This document shows positions 1-9,839 of a DNA stretch of 23,723 nucleotides, piece by piece. The DNA comes from Wolbachia endosymbiont of Mansonella ozzardi (GTDB lineage Bacteria; Pseudomonadota; Alphaproteobacteria; Rickettsiales; Anaplasmataceae). Location of the stretch: assembly GCF_020278625.1 (NCBI RefSeq), contig NZ_JADAKK010000010.1, positions 1-23,723 of the forward strand. The letters run 5' to 3'. Position numbers and translations under genes: made by a program. The notes beneath the pieces were generated by a model. The model made no database searches. It worked only from the letters and a program-made list of their open reading frames with translations, and had not been told where the DNA came from. Each line of letters begins with the position of its first letter. Position 1 is the stretch's first letter.

Positions 1-105
1 TTTTTTCCTTTCTATAATTAATATTCGTACAGCTGTGCATCACGCGCTGGAATGACAACATTTGTTGCAAAAACAAATGCTCATTCATAAATTGCACTAG
101 CTATA

Positions 106-415
106 AATATTTAATAAATTTACCAGATAAAAAAAAGATAAAGAAACCCCGAGTGGCAAGCTTTGACTCTATAACACTTTAAAATTGGCGTTATAATAAT
201 TTGCTGACGCTTAGTTTAAGCGCGATTTGGCTAAATGTAGAAAAAGTGAGAAAGACATGCAGCCGCTATAATTTAATACAATCCATCGAAAAATACCCTG
301 AGTTTTTTACTGAATTTTGTCATTGAGCCTGGAGATCAAAAACAAGTTTTGAATCAGAAATACTCTTGCTATTATAATAGCAGAACTGACAAAACTTGTC
401 AAGTAGCTTTTGTAC
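106..415 (+). repeat. Diverged copy of dispersed intergenic repeat
   Basis: The sequence starts with an AAATATTTAA-type block followed by TTTACCAGAT and an A-rich run ending in GAAACCCC. It then continues through AAAGACATGCAG and ends with an ATTATAATAG/CAAGTAG block. The same landmarks occur in the same order at 16842-17294, so this is the same element in the same orientation, but shorter and with many substitutions. Alignment was by eye, so the ends are approximate. Confidence 0.5.
367..382. repeat. Perfect 16-bp palindrome
   Basis: TGCTATTATAATAGCA reads the same on both strands. It sits inside the dispersed repeat. The copy near 17190-17201 keeps a shorter palindrome (TTATTATAATAA) at the equivalent place, so the dyad symmetry is partly conserved. 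It may be a protein-binding site or a weak hairpin; its function is not known. Confidence 0.5.
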
Positions 416-455
416 CTAATTTAAAACTAGAGAGCTCAAATGGAAGGAATAGATT

Positions 456-2033
456 CTAAAGTGTACGTTCAATAGCACTTTCTATAAGAGAGATAGTACT
501 ATCTATTCCATAAAGCTTTATAAAAGATCCCATTCTCGGCCCGGTTTTTTGGCCAAGTAGTGTCTCATACAGCAGCTGGAACCAATCGCGTAAATTGCTG
601 TAATTGCTCCTTTTTCCGATGGAAAAGATCTGGGATTGAATCTCCTCAGCAGTGGCTGTAATAGGCAGGGAATGCAAGGTATTCTTCAAATCTAGTAATG
701 CTTCTTTCTCTTTTCCATTTGGAGCCTTATATGCTTTCGTTGGCTTGATAAAGTTGTGATAATATCTAACTGCGAAACCTGAAAGCCTATCGAGCATTTT
801 GTTGTTTTCTGGTGTAACGTCCGGTGCATAAGTGGATATAAAACCCCAAAGAATCTCTTTATTTTCAGCGTTACAGGCTGCTGCTAGATTTAAAAGCAAT
901 GAGAAATTTATGCCTGAAGTTTCTATATTTGGAACTCTACCTTGGTGAATGTGCCATACAGGACTATTTACATCCTTTTCTTTACTCTCATTGTAACGCT
1001 TAACAAACTCCAAATATTCATCAGTTGGCTTTGGTATAACATCGAAATATAAACGCTTAGCCCTTTTTGGACTCTGAAAAATGTATAACGCCAAGCTCTC
1101 TGTCGGTGCGTAAGTAAGCCATTCTTCAATTGAAATACCATTTCCTTTTGATTTCGATATCTTCTTTCCTTCTTTATCAAGGAAAAGCTCGTAGCAAAAT
1201 AGAAGTGGCGGCTTTTCTCCAAGTATCTTGCATATTTGACCTGAAAGCTCAGCAGATGGAGTCAAATCTTTTCCATGAGCTTCGTAATTAACTCCAAATG
1301 CGGCCCATCTCATTCCCCAATCTGGTTTCCATTGCAATTTGCATCTTCCTTTTGTCACCGGAACTTCTATTTTTTCTCCATTTGCATCTTCGTATGTGAT
1401 TGTTCCTTTATCTGTATTCCTTTCAATTACTGGAACTTGTAGAACTTGGGAAGTTTTTGGGCATACTGGCAAGAATGGACTATAGGTCTGTCGTCTTTCT
1501 TCTCGAAACGATGGAAGCATTACATCCATCACTTTATCGTAATTTTTTAGCAAAAGTAAGAGCTTTTCATCGTAAACACCAGATTTATAACACTCTGTAG
1601 CACTTCTAAACTCGTATTCAAACTTAAATAAATCAAGGAACTTACACAGCAATGAATTCATGTGATGACCATAACTCTCATGAGTGCCAAATGGGTCAGG
1701 TACTATGGTTAGTGGCTTGTTCAAATACTCTTTTAGCATTTCCTGATTTGGCACATTGTCTGGTATTTTTCGCAAACCATCCATATCATCGGATACTGCA
1801 ATGATTTTAATTTTTATACTAGGAGCTATTTTCTTTAGTGCATTTGCAACAACTGTAGTACGAAAAACTTCTCCAAAAGTACCAATATGAGGCAAACCTG
1901 AAGGCCCATAGCCAGTCTCAAATATTATCTCTTTTTTGTCAGGAAACTCTTGTAATATTTTTTCTGCTTCTTGAAACGGCCAACTCATCATCATTAGGGC
2001 TAAATTACTTATCTTACCTAAAGTACTGCTCAT
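456..2033 (-). CDS. lysK: Lysyl-tRNA synthetase, class I
   Basis: This enzyme charges tRNA-Lys with lysine using ATP in the cytoplasm. It is the class I (archaeal-type) LysRS, unrelated to the class II LysS of most bacteria; alphaproteobacteria including Rickettsiales typically carry it. The 525-aa product has the Rossmann-fold signature PSGLPHIGTF with the HIGH-equivalent HIG at residues 49-51, and the KMSKS-equivalent KISKS at 291-295. The length fits the family and the frame is unbroken. The first ATG (2033) is used here, but the ATG at residue 16, just before SWPFQEAEKIL, is an equally plausible start because neither has a strong Shine-Dalgarno. It is transcribed away from the virB3 operon, with about 65 bp between the two start codons, so both promoters must lie in or near that gap. 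Confidence 0.96.
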   Translation of the reverse strand: MSSTLGKISNLALMMMSWPFQEAEKILQEFPDKKEIIFETGYGPSGLPHIGTFGEVFRTTVVANALKKIAPSIKIKIIAVSDDMDGLRKIPDNVPNQEMLKEYLNKPLTIVPDPFGTHESYGHHMNSLLCKFLDLFKFEYEFRSATECYKSGVYDEKLLLLLKNYDKVMDVMLPSFREERRQTYSPFLPVCPKTSQVLQVPVIERNTDKGTITYEDANGEKIEVPVTKGRCKLQWKPDWGMRWAAFGVNYEAHGKDLTPSAELSGQICKILGEKPPLLFCYELFLDKEGKKISKSKGNGISIEEWLTYAPTESLALYIFQSPKRAKRLYFDVIPKPTDEYLEFVKRYNESKEKDVNSPVWHIHQGRVPNIETSGINFSLLLNLAAACNAENKEILWGFISTYAPDVTPENNKMLDRLSGFAVRYYHNFIKPTKAYKAPNGKEKEALLDLKNTLHSLPITATAEEIQSQIFSIGKRSNYSNLRDWFQLLYETLLGQKTGPRMGSFIKLYGIDSTISLIESAIERTL

Positions 2034-2098
2034 TTCAATGGATTTTTAATTAATGATGTAGTATTAGTTTTAGAGCTATTAATTAGAAGGTTAAGGAT

Positions 2099-2395
2099 AT
2101 GTCTACAGGTAATATACAAACAGATCAATTATTTAAAGGTCTTACAAGACCTGCAATGCTTTTTGGTGTGAGCTATATGTTTGCAATATTGAACGTTCTA
2201 ACTTGCATGCTAATTTTCATTAATTCAAATGATCTTAGAATAATTCTCTTGATGCTACCAGGAATACATGCTCTTGGTTATATAGCTTCTGCAAAAGAAC
2301 CATTGTTTATTGAATTACTTATGGTAAAATTAGGAAAATGCTCCAAGTGTTTAAATCGTTTTTATCACGGAGCCAATTCTTATGATGTTGCTTGA
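2099..2395 (+). CDS. virB3: Type IV secretion protein VirB3
   Basis: VirB3 is a small inner-membrane protein of the VirB/D4-type type IV secretion system that partners the VirB4 ATPase. The 98-aa product has the family layout: a short polar start containing GLTRPAMLFG, then two hydrophobic segments at roughly residues 20-41 and 47-62, followed by a polar tail. It lacks a cleavable signal. AGAAGG at 2085-2090 is a good ribosome-binding site 8 nt before the ATG. It is the first gene of the operon and ends 9 bp before virB4. In related Ehrlichia and Anaplasma this cluster follows sodB; here it is instead headed by a divergent lysK. Confidence 0.93.
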   Translation: MSTGNIQTDQLFKGLTRPAMLFGVSYMFAILNVLTCMLIFINSNDLRIILLMLPGIHALGYIASAKEPLFIELLMVKLGKCSKCLNRFYHGANSYDVA

Positions 2396-2404
2396 AATTA
2401 TGCG

Positions 2405-4810
2405 ATGCTAAGATTTAGAGCTATTCAATCAAAGAATAAATCTATTCTGGGCAGGGAGGTTCACGCTGCAGAGTTTATACCGTACTCTTGTTACTGGAAC
2501 AGCACAACCTTAATAACAAAGCAAAATTGGTTAGTGAAGTTTATCAAATTAAATGGCTTCGCATTTGAAACAGCCGATGATGAAGATTTGGTAATACAAA
2601 ACAAGATCAGGAATCAGATGCTAAGAAGCATTTCATCCCCGGCATTTAGTTTATATTTTCACACCATTAGGCGTAGAAAAAACATTTTTTCTGATGAGTT
2701 TGCAAGTCAAAATTTGCCAAACTTTTTTGCTAACCACGTAAATCTAAAATGGAGAGAAAAACATGCAACAAGGCAGTCGTTTATTAATGACTTATACATT
2801 ACAATTATTCGTAGAGCAGATACAAAAGGAGTAGAATTTTTATCACATCTACTAAAAAAATTCGGACATGTAACCTCAAAACATGCTTGGGAAAGCGATA
2901 TGCGCGCTACTTATGAAGATTTAGAGGAAACAACAAACCGTGTGGTAACGAGCCTCAGGAATTACTCACCTAAAATCCTTGAAGTAAAAGAAACCCCAAA
3001 CGGCCTATTCTGTGAAATAATGGAATTTCTATCTAGGATTGTAAATTGTGGTTTTGTTACAAACACACTCCTTCCGCTAAAAACTGAAATATCAAGATAC
3101 TTACCGGTACATAGGTTATTTTTTGGCCGTAAGATGATACAGGTTGTGACTCATAACGAAAGTAAATACGCTGGAATAGTTAGTATCAAAGAGTATGGGA
3201 ATAATACTTCTGCAGGTATGCTTGATTCTTTTTTACAACTTCCCTATGAATTTATCATCACACAGTCTTTCCAATTTACAAATAGGCAAATGGCAATTGC
3301 AAAAATGCAGATACAGCAAAATCGGATGATACAATCTGCAGATAAAGCTATTTCTCAAATAGCAGAAATCTCTCATGCACTTGATGATGCAATGAGTGGT
3401 AAGATTGCGTTTGGCGAACATCACTTAACTATCCTATGCATAGAGAAAAACCCTAAATCATTGGATAATGCTTTGTCGTTGGTGGAATCAGAGCTTTCTA
3501 ATTGCGGTGTTTATCCTATCCGTGAGAGAGTTAATCTTGAGCCAGCATTGTGGGCACAAATTCCTGGTAATTTCGATTATATAGTAAGAAAAGGTACAAT
3601 AAGTAGTCTTAATTTGGCTGGTTTTGCATCTCAACATAATTATCCTACTGGTAAAAAATTTAATAACCACTGGGGAGATGCTGTTACAGTTTTTGACACG
3701 ACATCTGGCACTCCATTTTTCTTCAATTTTCATGTAAGGGATGTTGGACACACTATGATAATTGGGCCAACTGGTGCTGGTAAGACTGTTTTAATGAATT
3801 TCTTATGTGCTCAAGCAATGAAATTCTCTCCAAGAATATTCTTTTTTGATAAAGATCGTGGTGCAGAGATTTTTTTGAGAGCACTTGGTGGTGTCTACAC
3901 TGTAATAGAACCTAGAACTAAAACAAATTTTAATCCCCTACAACTTGATGATACTCCTGATAATAGAACATTTTTAATGGAGTGGATAAAATCCTTAATC
4001 TCGGTATACAACGATAAACTCACTTCAGAGGATATCGCGCGAATTAATGATGCAATTGAAGGAAATTTTAAATTGAGGAAAGAAGACAGATTTTTAAGAA
4101 ATCTCGTGCCATTCTTGGGGCTTGCAGGACCTGATACTCTAGCTGGAGCAATATCTATGTGGCATGGTGATGGTTCTCATGCTGCAGTATTTGATAATAA
4201 AGAAGACTTGTTAGATTTTTCGAAAGCAAGGGTATTTGGCTTTGAAATGGCTAACTTGCTCAAAGATCCCTTTACTCTTGGACCGGTCTTGATTTATTTG
4301 TTTCATAGGATTAGTATATCTCTTGATGGCACTCCATCTATTATTGTTCTTGATGAGGCATGGGCGTTAATAGATAATCCAGTTTTTGCACCTAAGATAA
4401 AAGACTGGTTGAAAGTGCTGAGGAAATTAAATGCTTTTGTGATTTTCGCTACTCAGAGTGTTGAAGATGCAAGTAAAAGTGCTATTAGTGATACGCTTGT
4501 ACAGCAAACAGCAACACAGATTTTTTTGCCAAATCTGAAAGCTACTAGTATCTATCGGGATGTTTTTATGTTAACTGAACGTGAGTATATACTAATTAAA
4601 CACACAGATCCAAGCACTAGATTCTTTTTAGTAAAGCAAGGAATCAATGCTGTTGTGGCTAGAATAGACTTAAAAGGCTTAGATGATATAGTTAACGTGT
4701 TGTCCGGACGTGCAGAAAGTGTTCTATTGTTACATGATATACTAAAAGAGGTCGGAGACGACCCAAAGGTATGGTTGCCTATATTCTATCAAAAGGTAAA
4801 AAATGTTTAG
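2405..4810 (+). CDS. virB4: Type IV secretion ATPase VirB4
   Basis: VirB4 is the large cytoplasmic ATPase at the base of the type IV secretion channel; it powers assembly and substrate transfer and binds VirB3 at the inner membrane. The 801-aa product is full length for the family. Its N-terminal half (about 1-420) is the CagE/VirB4 domain. The C-terminal half is a RecA-like motor with Walker A GPTGAGKT at residues 454-461 and Walker B IIVLDEAW with acidic residues D650 and E651. A later ATQSVEDA segment matches the conserved motif after Walker B. The start codon lies 9 bp after virB3, and the end overlaps virB6-1 by 8 bp, which points to coupled translation. The gene is intact. Confidence 0.97.
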   Translation: MLRFRAIQSKNKSILGREVHAAEFIPYSCYWNSTTLITKQNWLVKFIKLNGFAFETADDEDLVIQNKIRNQMLRSISSPAFSLYFHTIRRRKNIFSDEFASQNLPNFFANHVNLKWREKHATRQSFINDLYITIIRRADTKGVEFLSHLLKKFGHVTSKHAWESDMRATYEDLEETTNRVVTSLRNYSPKILEVKETPNGLFCEIMEFLSRIVNCGFVTNTLLPLKTEISRYLPVHRLFFGRKMIQVVTHNESKYAGIVSIKEYGNNTSAGMLDSFLQLPYEFIITQSFQFTNRQMAIAKMQIQQNRMIQSADKAISQIAEISHALDDAMSGKIAFGEHHLTILCIEKNPKSLDNALSLVESELSNCGVYPIRERVNLEPALWAQIPGNFDYIVRKGTISSLNLAGFASQHNYPTGKKFNNHWGDAVTVFDTTSGTPFFFNFHVRDVGHTMIIGPTGAGKTVLMNFLCAQAMKFSPRIFFFDKDRGAEIFLRALGGVYTVIEPRTKTNFNPLQLDDTPDNRTFLMEWIKSLISVYNDKLTSEDIARINDAIEGNFKLRKEDRFLRNLVPFLGLAGPDTLAGAISMWHGDGSHAAVFDNKEDLLDFSKARVFGFEMANLLKDPFTLGPVLIYLFHRISISLDGTPSIIVLDEAWALIDNPVFAPKIKDWLKVLRKLNAFVIFATQSVEDASKSAISDTLVQQTATQIFLPNLKATSIYRDVFMLTEREYILIKHTDPSTRFFLVKQGINAVVARIDLKGLDDIVNVLSGRAESVLLLHDILKEVGDDPKVWLPIFYQKVKNV

Positions 4811-7322
4811 GACTAAGCTGTCATTGCTATTGATTGGGGTATTTTTACTAAACGTGGACTTTTTACTCTCATATCCAGCGTTTGCAGATGAGGCAAGTGG
4901 TACTGAAAAGACGGAATTCGTTAGTAGGTTTAATTCTGCTGGCAGTTTCAGTCGCGCCTCCAATCCCGATTGTGGAGCATTTAAGACGGCTGCAGCACTT
5001 GCAGGAATAGCAATTGCCGTTGGCGCAATATTTACTGGCATTGTTTTGATTGTCTCTTCTGCTGGTTTGTTCACCTTTCTTGTCGTCGTCGGAATGATAG
5101 CTGCAGTTGTTGGGGTTTGGAAAGCTATAGGAGGGCTTGTTGTTTGCCAACATAGTTTTGTTAGGCATCCAGTTGCACGCGACCATGATGGGAAATATAA
5201 AAACTTCAAACTGGAAGACACAAGTTATAGCAATTACACGGATAAAAATTATCAAACTGAGGATGAATATTTTTCTGCACTACAAGAAAAATCAAAAAAA
5301 GATGGAAAACAGACAGAAAAAGAGATTTTAAACCTTACTGACTGGTATGTTGTTAATGTTGACAGAGGACACTATTACTGGCCAAAAAATGGTGTGCAAT
5401 ATAGTGAGTATATAGAAATATGTCATCGAAATCCTTTAACATTCGGCAATCTTTTTAAGATGAATGACTTTGATTCCAGGGGAAAACCCGGATACATAGA
5501 TTTTGATGTTAGGGAAAAAGACACTGGATATGTAGATGGAGCATGGTCTCCAAAGGTTGATGGTGACCTAGAGTGCAAAGTTCTTAAAGCAGGACAAACC
5601 GAAACCATACACGGTTCAACATTCAAGGCAGTAAGAAAAATGGGCAGGTTGTGTGTGGGATTAGAAAGTGTTGGTACACTTGGTATTAAGATGGCTCCTT
5701 GGCCACAAGGGGTTGATATGGGATGTACAGAATTACCACCTGACCCACTTGCTCCTATGTGTGACAAGTCTAAGATGAAATTCAAAACCAAGGATGGTAC
5801 AGAATATAAGGTTGATCTTAACGGTTCTGGAAATAAGGACAAAGATTACAAAACTTTGATAAAGGAAAGGGAAGGAAAGGGAGCGATTTTTGTAGGTTAT
5901 GATAATGCTGGCTGTTTCAGCCAGTACGTTTCTGAAGCTTGCTACAATCAAGCGGGGAGTAAATCACTAGCTCCTGTTCCCATAACTTCTATGGTAGTGC
6001 AATGCATTAAGGAATCTTTAGATAATTTAGTGGCTGGTCATGATTCAAGTGGTAAGCCACTTATGGATGAAGGTGGGCATGAGAAGGGAAGTTTATTATC
6101 TGTAGCACAAAAAAAGCTAAAAAATACCGTAACTGCTGTTTTAGTTCTAGCCTTAATATTATTTTCTATAAAAGCCATGTCTGGTGGAGTTCGCAGTCCT
6201 CAAGAAATGTACATATTGATCATTAAGTTTGCTTTAGTGATTTACTTCACAACAGGCGATACTATGTCTCATTATTATGGAGAATTGACAAAACTTTCAA
6301 ATGGTTTGTCAGAAATAGTGCTCAAAGCCTCGTCTGAAAGTAAAGGTATATGTGATTACAGCGCAGGTACAAGTTATGAATACACTCTTCATACAGGAAA
6401 GAAGGTATCTTACAGTTATCTTGCACCTTGGGACAGGCTTGATTGTAGAATTTCATTTTATTTAGGTGCACCTTTAGATGGAATTGGTAGCAAAATTGGT
6501 ACTGAAAGCGTTGGAGTACTGTCCGTTTTACTCGGTGCTGCTCCTGTCTTGTTGGTAGCAGGCTCAATAATCGGTACCATTTTCGCTGGCGGACAGATTT
6601 TAGTAGCTCTTGTCTGTATATTCATTGCTGTTATGATGATAATGGTTATTTTGTGGATGTGCTATGCATTTATCTTGTCTCTAGTTGCTCTCAGTGTAAT
6701 TATCATCTTATCACCTCTGTTTATTCCTATGGTTTTATTCCAACACACTAAAGGATATTTTGATGGTTGGCTCAAAGAATTGATCACCTATAGTCTATAT
6801 CCTGTTATGCTTTTCGCGTTTTTATCTTTTATGTTCATAGCGTGTGATAAAATCTATTTTAAAAATTTGAACTTTGAGCCGGACCAGGAATATGAGGAGA
6901 AAATAAAGGCCTCGGATAGTAGTAAAAAACAGTGGTTCAAACTGAAAGGCGGTGAGTGTGATAAAAATAAAACTACTCTTGCATGTATGATGCAGAATTA
7001 CAGCTTTAAGAAAAGCAGCGTACTTGGTCTATTTGACTTTACATACATGGAATTTAGCAGTTCTCTCATTGGGGAATTATTAAAATTAGCTCTAATATTA
7101 TTCCTATTTTATCACTTCTTTCATATTCTGCCAGGAATGGCTGCAGAACTTTCTGGTAATTACAGGGCAGCACTCGGCTCTGGTGATACACCTGCAAAAA
7201 TGATGTCAAAGGCCTTTTCTGCAGGTAAAGCTATTGCTGGGGCCATTGGTAAAGCTAAATCTGGAGATGCTGCTGGAGCGGCTAAGGAGACTAAGAAGGC
7301 TAGAGATACTGTGAGTGGGTAA
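4803..7322 (+). CDS. virB6: VirB6-family type IV secretion protein, paralog 1
   Basis: This is a polytopic inner-membrane channel component of the type IV secretion system (TrbL/VirB6 family), 839 aa against about 300 aa in Agrobacterium. It opens with a signal-peptide-like stretch ending PAFA-D near residue 29, so the large N-terminal region is probably exported. Hydrophobic segments follow at about 63-110, 440-485, 569-646, 660-680 and 753-775. The family core signature SPLFIPMVLF begins at S637 and is followed by a GWLKEL block. The N-terminal region is rich in cysteine and aromatic residues. The ATG lies inside the end of virB4, with AAAAGG at 4791-4796 as its ribosome-binding site. An alanine/lysine-rich tail ends the protein. 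Unlike the next three paralogs it has no lipobox. Confidence 0.93.
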   Translation: MFRTKLSLLLIGVFLLNVDFLLSYPAFADEASGTEKTEFVSRFNSAGSFSRASNPDCGAFKTAAALAGIAIAVGAIFTGIVLIVSSAGLFTFLVVVGMIAAVVGVWKAIGGLVVCQHSFVRHPVARDHDGKYKNFKLEDTSYSNYTDKNYQTEDEYFSALQEKSKKDGKQTEKEILNLTDWYVVNVDRGHYYWPKNGVQYSEYIEICHRNPLTFGNLFKMNDFDSRGKPGYIDFDVREKDTGYVDGAWSPKVDGDLECKVLKAGQTETIHGSTFKAVRKMGRLCVGLESVGTLGIKMAPWPQGVDMGCTELPPDPLAPMCDKSKMKFKTKDGTEYKVDLNGSGNKDKDYKTLIKEREGKGAIFVGYDNAGCFSQYVSEACYNQAGSKSLAPVPITSMVVQCIKESLDNLVAGHDSSGKPLMDEGGHEKGSLLSVAQKKLKNTVTAVLVLALILFSIKAMSGGVRSPQEMYILIIKFALVIYFTTGDTMSHYYGELTKLSNGLSEIVLKASSESKGICDYSAGTSYEYTLHTGKKVSYSYLAPWDRLDCRISFYLGAPLDGIGSKIGTESVGVLSVLLGAAPVLLVAGSIIGTIFAGGQILVALVCIFIAVMMIMVILWMCYAFILSLVALSVIIILSPLFIPMVLFQHTKGYFDGWLKELITYSLYPVMLFAFLSFMFIACDKIYFKNLNFEPDQEYEEKIKASDSSKKQWFKLKGGECDKNKTTLACMMQNYSFKKSSVLGLFDFTYMEFSSSLIGELLKLALILFLFYHFFHILPGMAAELSGNYRAALGSGDTPAKMMSKAFSAGKAIAGAIGKAKSGDAAGAAKETKKARDTVSG

Positions 7323-7406
7323 TGAGTCTGTTAAAAAATGAGAGAGTCCTTAGTCTAAAAAGTGAGTAACAGATGCTTAAATTTGAGTAACCAAAACTTG
7401 GTAAGT

Positions 7407-9839
7407 ATGCATAAGTTTTTGTTGATAGTGACACTCTTTACATTGTCCGGTTGTGAGTATCACTGTATTAAACCAGAAAGCTTATCAAACTTGCGCGAAA
7501 AACTAGATGTAGTGTCAACAGAGCAGAAGTGGGTTGATTCTGGCGTCCGTATCTCAGATAGTGTGAAAGTAACAGAAATTAATATAGTGCCTAGCAGGGT
7601 TAATTTTTGTCCTAAGCAGTATGAAGACTTTGCAGTTCAACCTGGGAAAGGCCCCATTATTGTTACATTTCCATTCGCGCTTAAAGGAGGTGATTCGATA
7701 AGCTTTAGTGTTATTGGGAGTAAAGTGTGTAAAAATAAAGAAGATAGTACAAAAATCAGGTATGTAAAAACTGATAAAAAATGCAATGAGGAAGAAACAG
7801 AGCATTTCACGCACGTTTTAAATAAAAATGAATGTCAGGTAATATGGCAAAATGGAGAATACAAGTATACCATATGTCCTAACAAACTAATGATAGGCAG
7901 CGCAGAGTGGCTACCCGGACAAGAGTATTGGAGTTCGGATTTTTTGAAACTAGACCAAGAAGAAAGAGGAAAGGAGATTGAGGAGATTAAGAATATTGTT
8001 AACTCTATAAAGCAGGGAGAAAATATAGACTGCAGCAAGCTTTCAAGCGATCAGAAAAGCAAAATGGATACGTACATTCTGAATCTTGCGTGTCAAAAAA
8101 CATGTTACCATCTTGGTCAAAATTGTGTTGAAATTGAATCCAATACTATAGATGATGATGGCAATCTGGCTATGGACCTTGGTAAGGCTTTAGTTGCTGC
8201 TGAAGATAAAGCAAGCGAAATTACTAAAGCCACTAAAAAGATCATAGAAAAAAAAGGGATAAAGACTTATATCCCATCGTTAGCAGTGTCAATGCAGGGA
8301 GAAGAACTTGAACATGAGCGAGAGAATATACGGACTAATTATGATAATAAAGTAAAAGGTGACCATGATAAAGGTAAGGAATTGAAATTTGAATTTAGGA
8401 ATGGTGGCAATGGTGGCTACAACATAAGAGTAACAAGAGTTCCTAATCCAGAAAATAGCTTGTACATACGCGTTTCTGATAAGTTTCCTAACTATCAACC
8501 TGGTGAAAATCAGGAAGATGTACCTGTGAACATAAACAGAGTTCATGACATTGAGTACATGGAAGTTTTAAAAGACAAGCTAAAAAACAAAAGCGGCACC
8601 ATATATTATGGGATAAGAGACCATGGCTGCGGTTATAAGGAAAACGAAGGTAAGTTTAGCATTAGCCTAACAACCAAAGCATCACCTACAAGAACTTTTA
8701 GTGTGATATATAATTTTTTTGATGAAAAAATAAAAACTGCGTTTTTCGGCTCTAGCTACAAAGATCCAGATATGACTCACTCTTCTAGTCCTGTAAAGTC
8801 TCTTTATCAAAGTTTTGTAGCGTCAAATAGAACGAAGACAATTCGATCCACGATAATATCGCTGTTAGTATTGTATATAGTATTGTATACTCTTTATTAC
8901 TTTTTTGGATTAACTCATGTTTCTATATATGAGTTTTTAACTATATGTGTAAAGGTAGGAGTTATTACCCAACTGTTGCGAAATAATAGCTGGGATTTTT
9001 TTTATAACAATGCTTTTTCTATCTTTATCAACACTCCAAAACAGCTAATAGAAATAGCAAATTTTAGAGGTACAACATCAAACGTTTTTGAATTTCTCGA
9101 TTTGCCGTTCAACAGGTTTCTGTCAGTACATTCAGTGTTATTAACAGTATCTCTTATATTCTCTGGTCCTTTGGGCATTGTATCTTTTTGCTTAGTGATT
9201 TGGGGCTCAATAATAGTGGCATTATCTATTTTTAATGCCTTATTTTCTTTTATTACGTCCATAGCAATAGTTGCGTTATTGCTTTCTTTAACACCTATCT
9301 TTATTATTTGCCTTCTGTTCACATACACTAGACAGATGTTTCACAATTGGATCAAAAACTTAGCAAGATTTGCGATTCATCCAGTAGTGCTTTTAATTTT
9401 TATGTCGCTGATAAGTCAGGCTATGGATTACATCATATATTCAGTATTTAATTCTGAAGTCTGCTCTACATGTATACTCAATATTAACCTAAGGATCTTT
9501 AACCCTTGTATTTTTTATGGATATGCTTCCAAATATGCACCTAACATTACTGCTATGATGGCTTTTGTTATCTTGGGTCATGCTATGAAAGCTTTAATCG
9601 AAGCTTCTTCGAGAATATCTGACTCGTTGTTTAGTGTTTATGTGCAAGAAGAACCTGGAAAACAATATCAACAGAGCCTAATGGGATTAGTAGGATTAGA
9701 TGAGCACAGTGTTTACAGGAGAGCAAGAAGCGGAGGAAGTACTTATCAACCGTCAGGCATACCAAGCAAAAAACCTGAAGTACTACAAGGAGCTCAATCA
9801 CCTAGGATGAGACCAGGAGGACCAGAAAGCGCACCATGA
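7407..9839 (+). CDS. virB6: VirB6-family type IV secretion protein, paralog 2, lipoprotein signal
   Basis: This second VirB6 paralog is 810 aa from the ATG at 7407. An in-frame ATG at 7362 would add 15 residues; I prefer the later one because it gives a compact lipoprotein signal, MHKFLLIVTLFTLSGC, with lipobox LSGC and Cys16. The exported region (about 17-470) includes a WVDSG motif at W42, a GGYNIRVTR segment, and a DHG motif at D405 followed by ENEGKFSISL. Similar motifs recur in paralogs 3 and 4. The membrane core spans about 482-736 and contains the family signature SLTPIFIICLLF (T629) plus NWIKNLARF. A short proline/glycine-rich tail follows. It starts 84 bp after paralog 1 and its stop overlaps the next start in an ATGA. 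The role in the channel is inferred from the family; the exported domain has no known function. Confidence 0.91.
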   Translation: MHKFLLIVTLFTLSGCEYHCIKPESLSNLREKLDVVSTEQKWVDSGVRISDSVKVTEINIVPSRVNFCPKQYEDFAVQPGKGPIIVTFPFALKGGDSISFSVIGSKVCKNKEDSTKIRYVKTDKKCNEEETEHFTHVLNKNECQVIWQNGEYKYTICPNKLMIGSAEWLPGQEYWSSDFLKLDQEERGKEIEEIKNIVNSIKQGENIDCSKLSSDQKSKMDTYILNLACQKTCYHLGQNCVEIESNTIDDDGNLAMDLGKALVAAEDKASEITKATKKIIEKKGIKTYIPSLAVSMQGEELEHERENIRTNYDNKVKGDHDKGKELKFEFRNGGNGGYNIRVTRVPNPENSLYIRVSDKFPNYQPGENQEDVPVNINRVHDIEYMEVLKDKLKNKSGTIYYGIRDHGCGYKENEGKFSISLTTKASPTRTFSVIYNFFDEKIKTAFFGSSYKDPDMTHSSSPVKSLYQSFVASNRTKTIRSTIISLLVLYIVLYTLYYFFGLTHVSIYEFLTICVKVGVITQLLRNNSWDFFYNNAFSIFINTPKQLIEIANFRGTTSNVFEFLDLPFNRFLSVHSVLLTVSLIFSGPLGIVSFCLVIWGSIIVALSIFNALFSFITSIAIVALLLSLTPIFIICLLFTYTRQMFHNWIKNLARFAIHPVVLLIFMSLISQAMDYIIYSVFNSEVCSTCILNINLRIFNPCIFYGYASKYAPNITAMMAFVILGHAMKALIEASSRISDSLFSVYVQEEPGKQYQQSLMGLVGLDEHSVYRRARSGGSTYQPSGIPSKKPEVLQGAQSPRMRPGGPESAP

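Larger units (their letters stand above)
1..455. other. Gene-free region downstream of lysK
   Basis: No open frame here has coding character on either strand. The stretch holds a diverged copy of the dispersed repeat found again at 16842-17294 and 20339-20828 (described separately) and a perfect 16-bp palindrome at 367-382. No convincing terminator for lysK (which reads leftward into this region) is visible: there is no GC-rich stem followed by a T run on the minus strand. Confidence 0.6.

Noticed and set aside
4742..5255. Two long open frames on the minus strand opposite virB6-1
   Set aside because: They lie antisense to a well-supported gene, have no ribosome-binding site and show low-complexity Thr/Ala/Pro sequence typical of a shadow frame.
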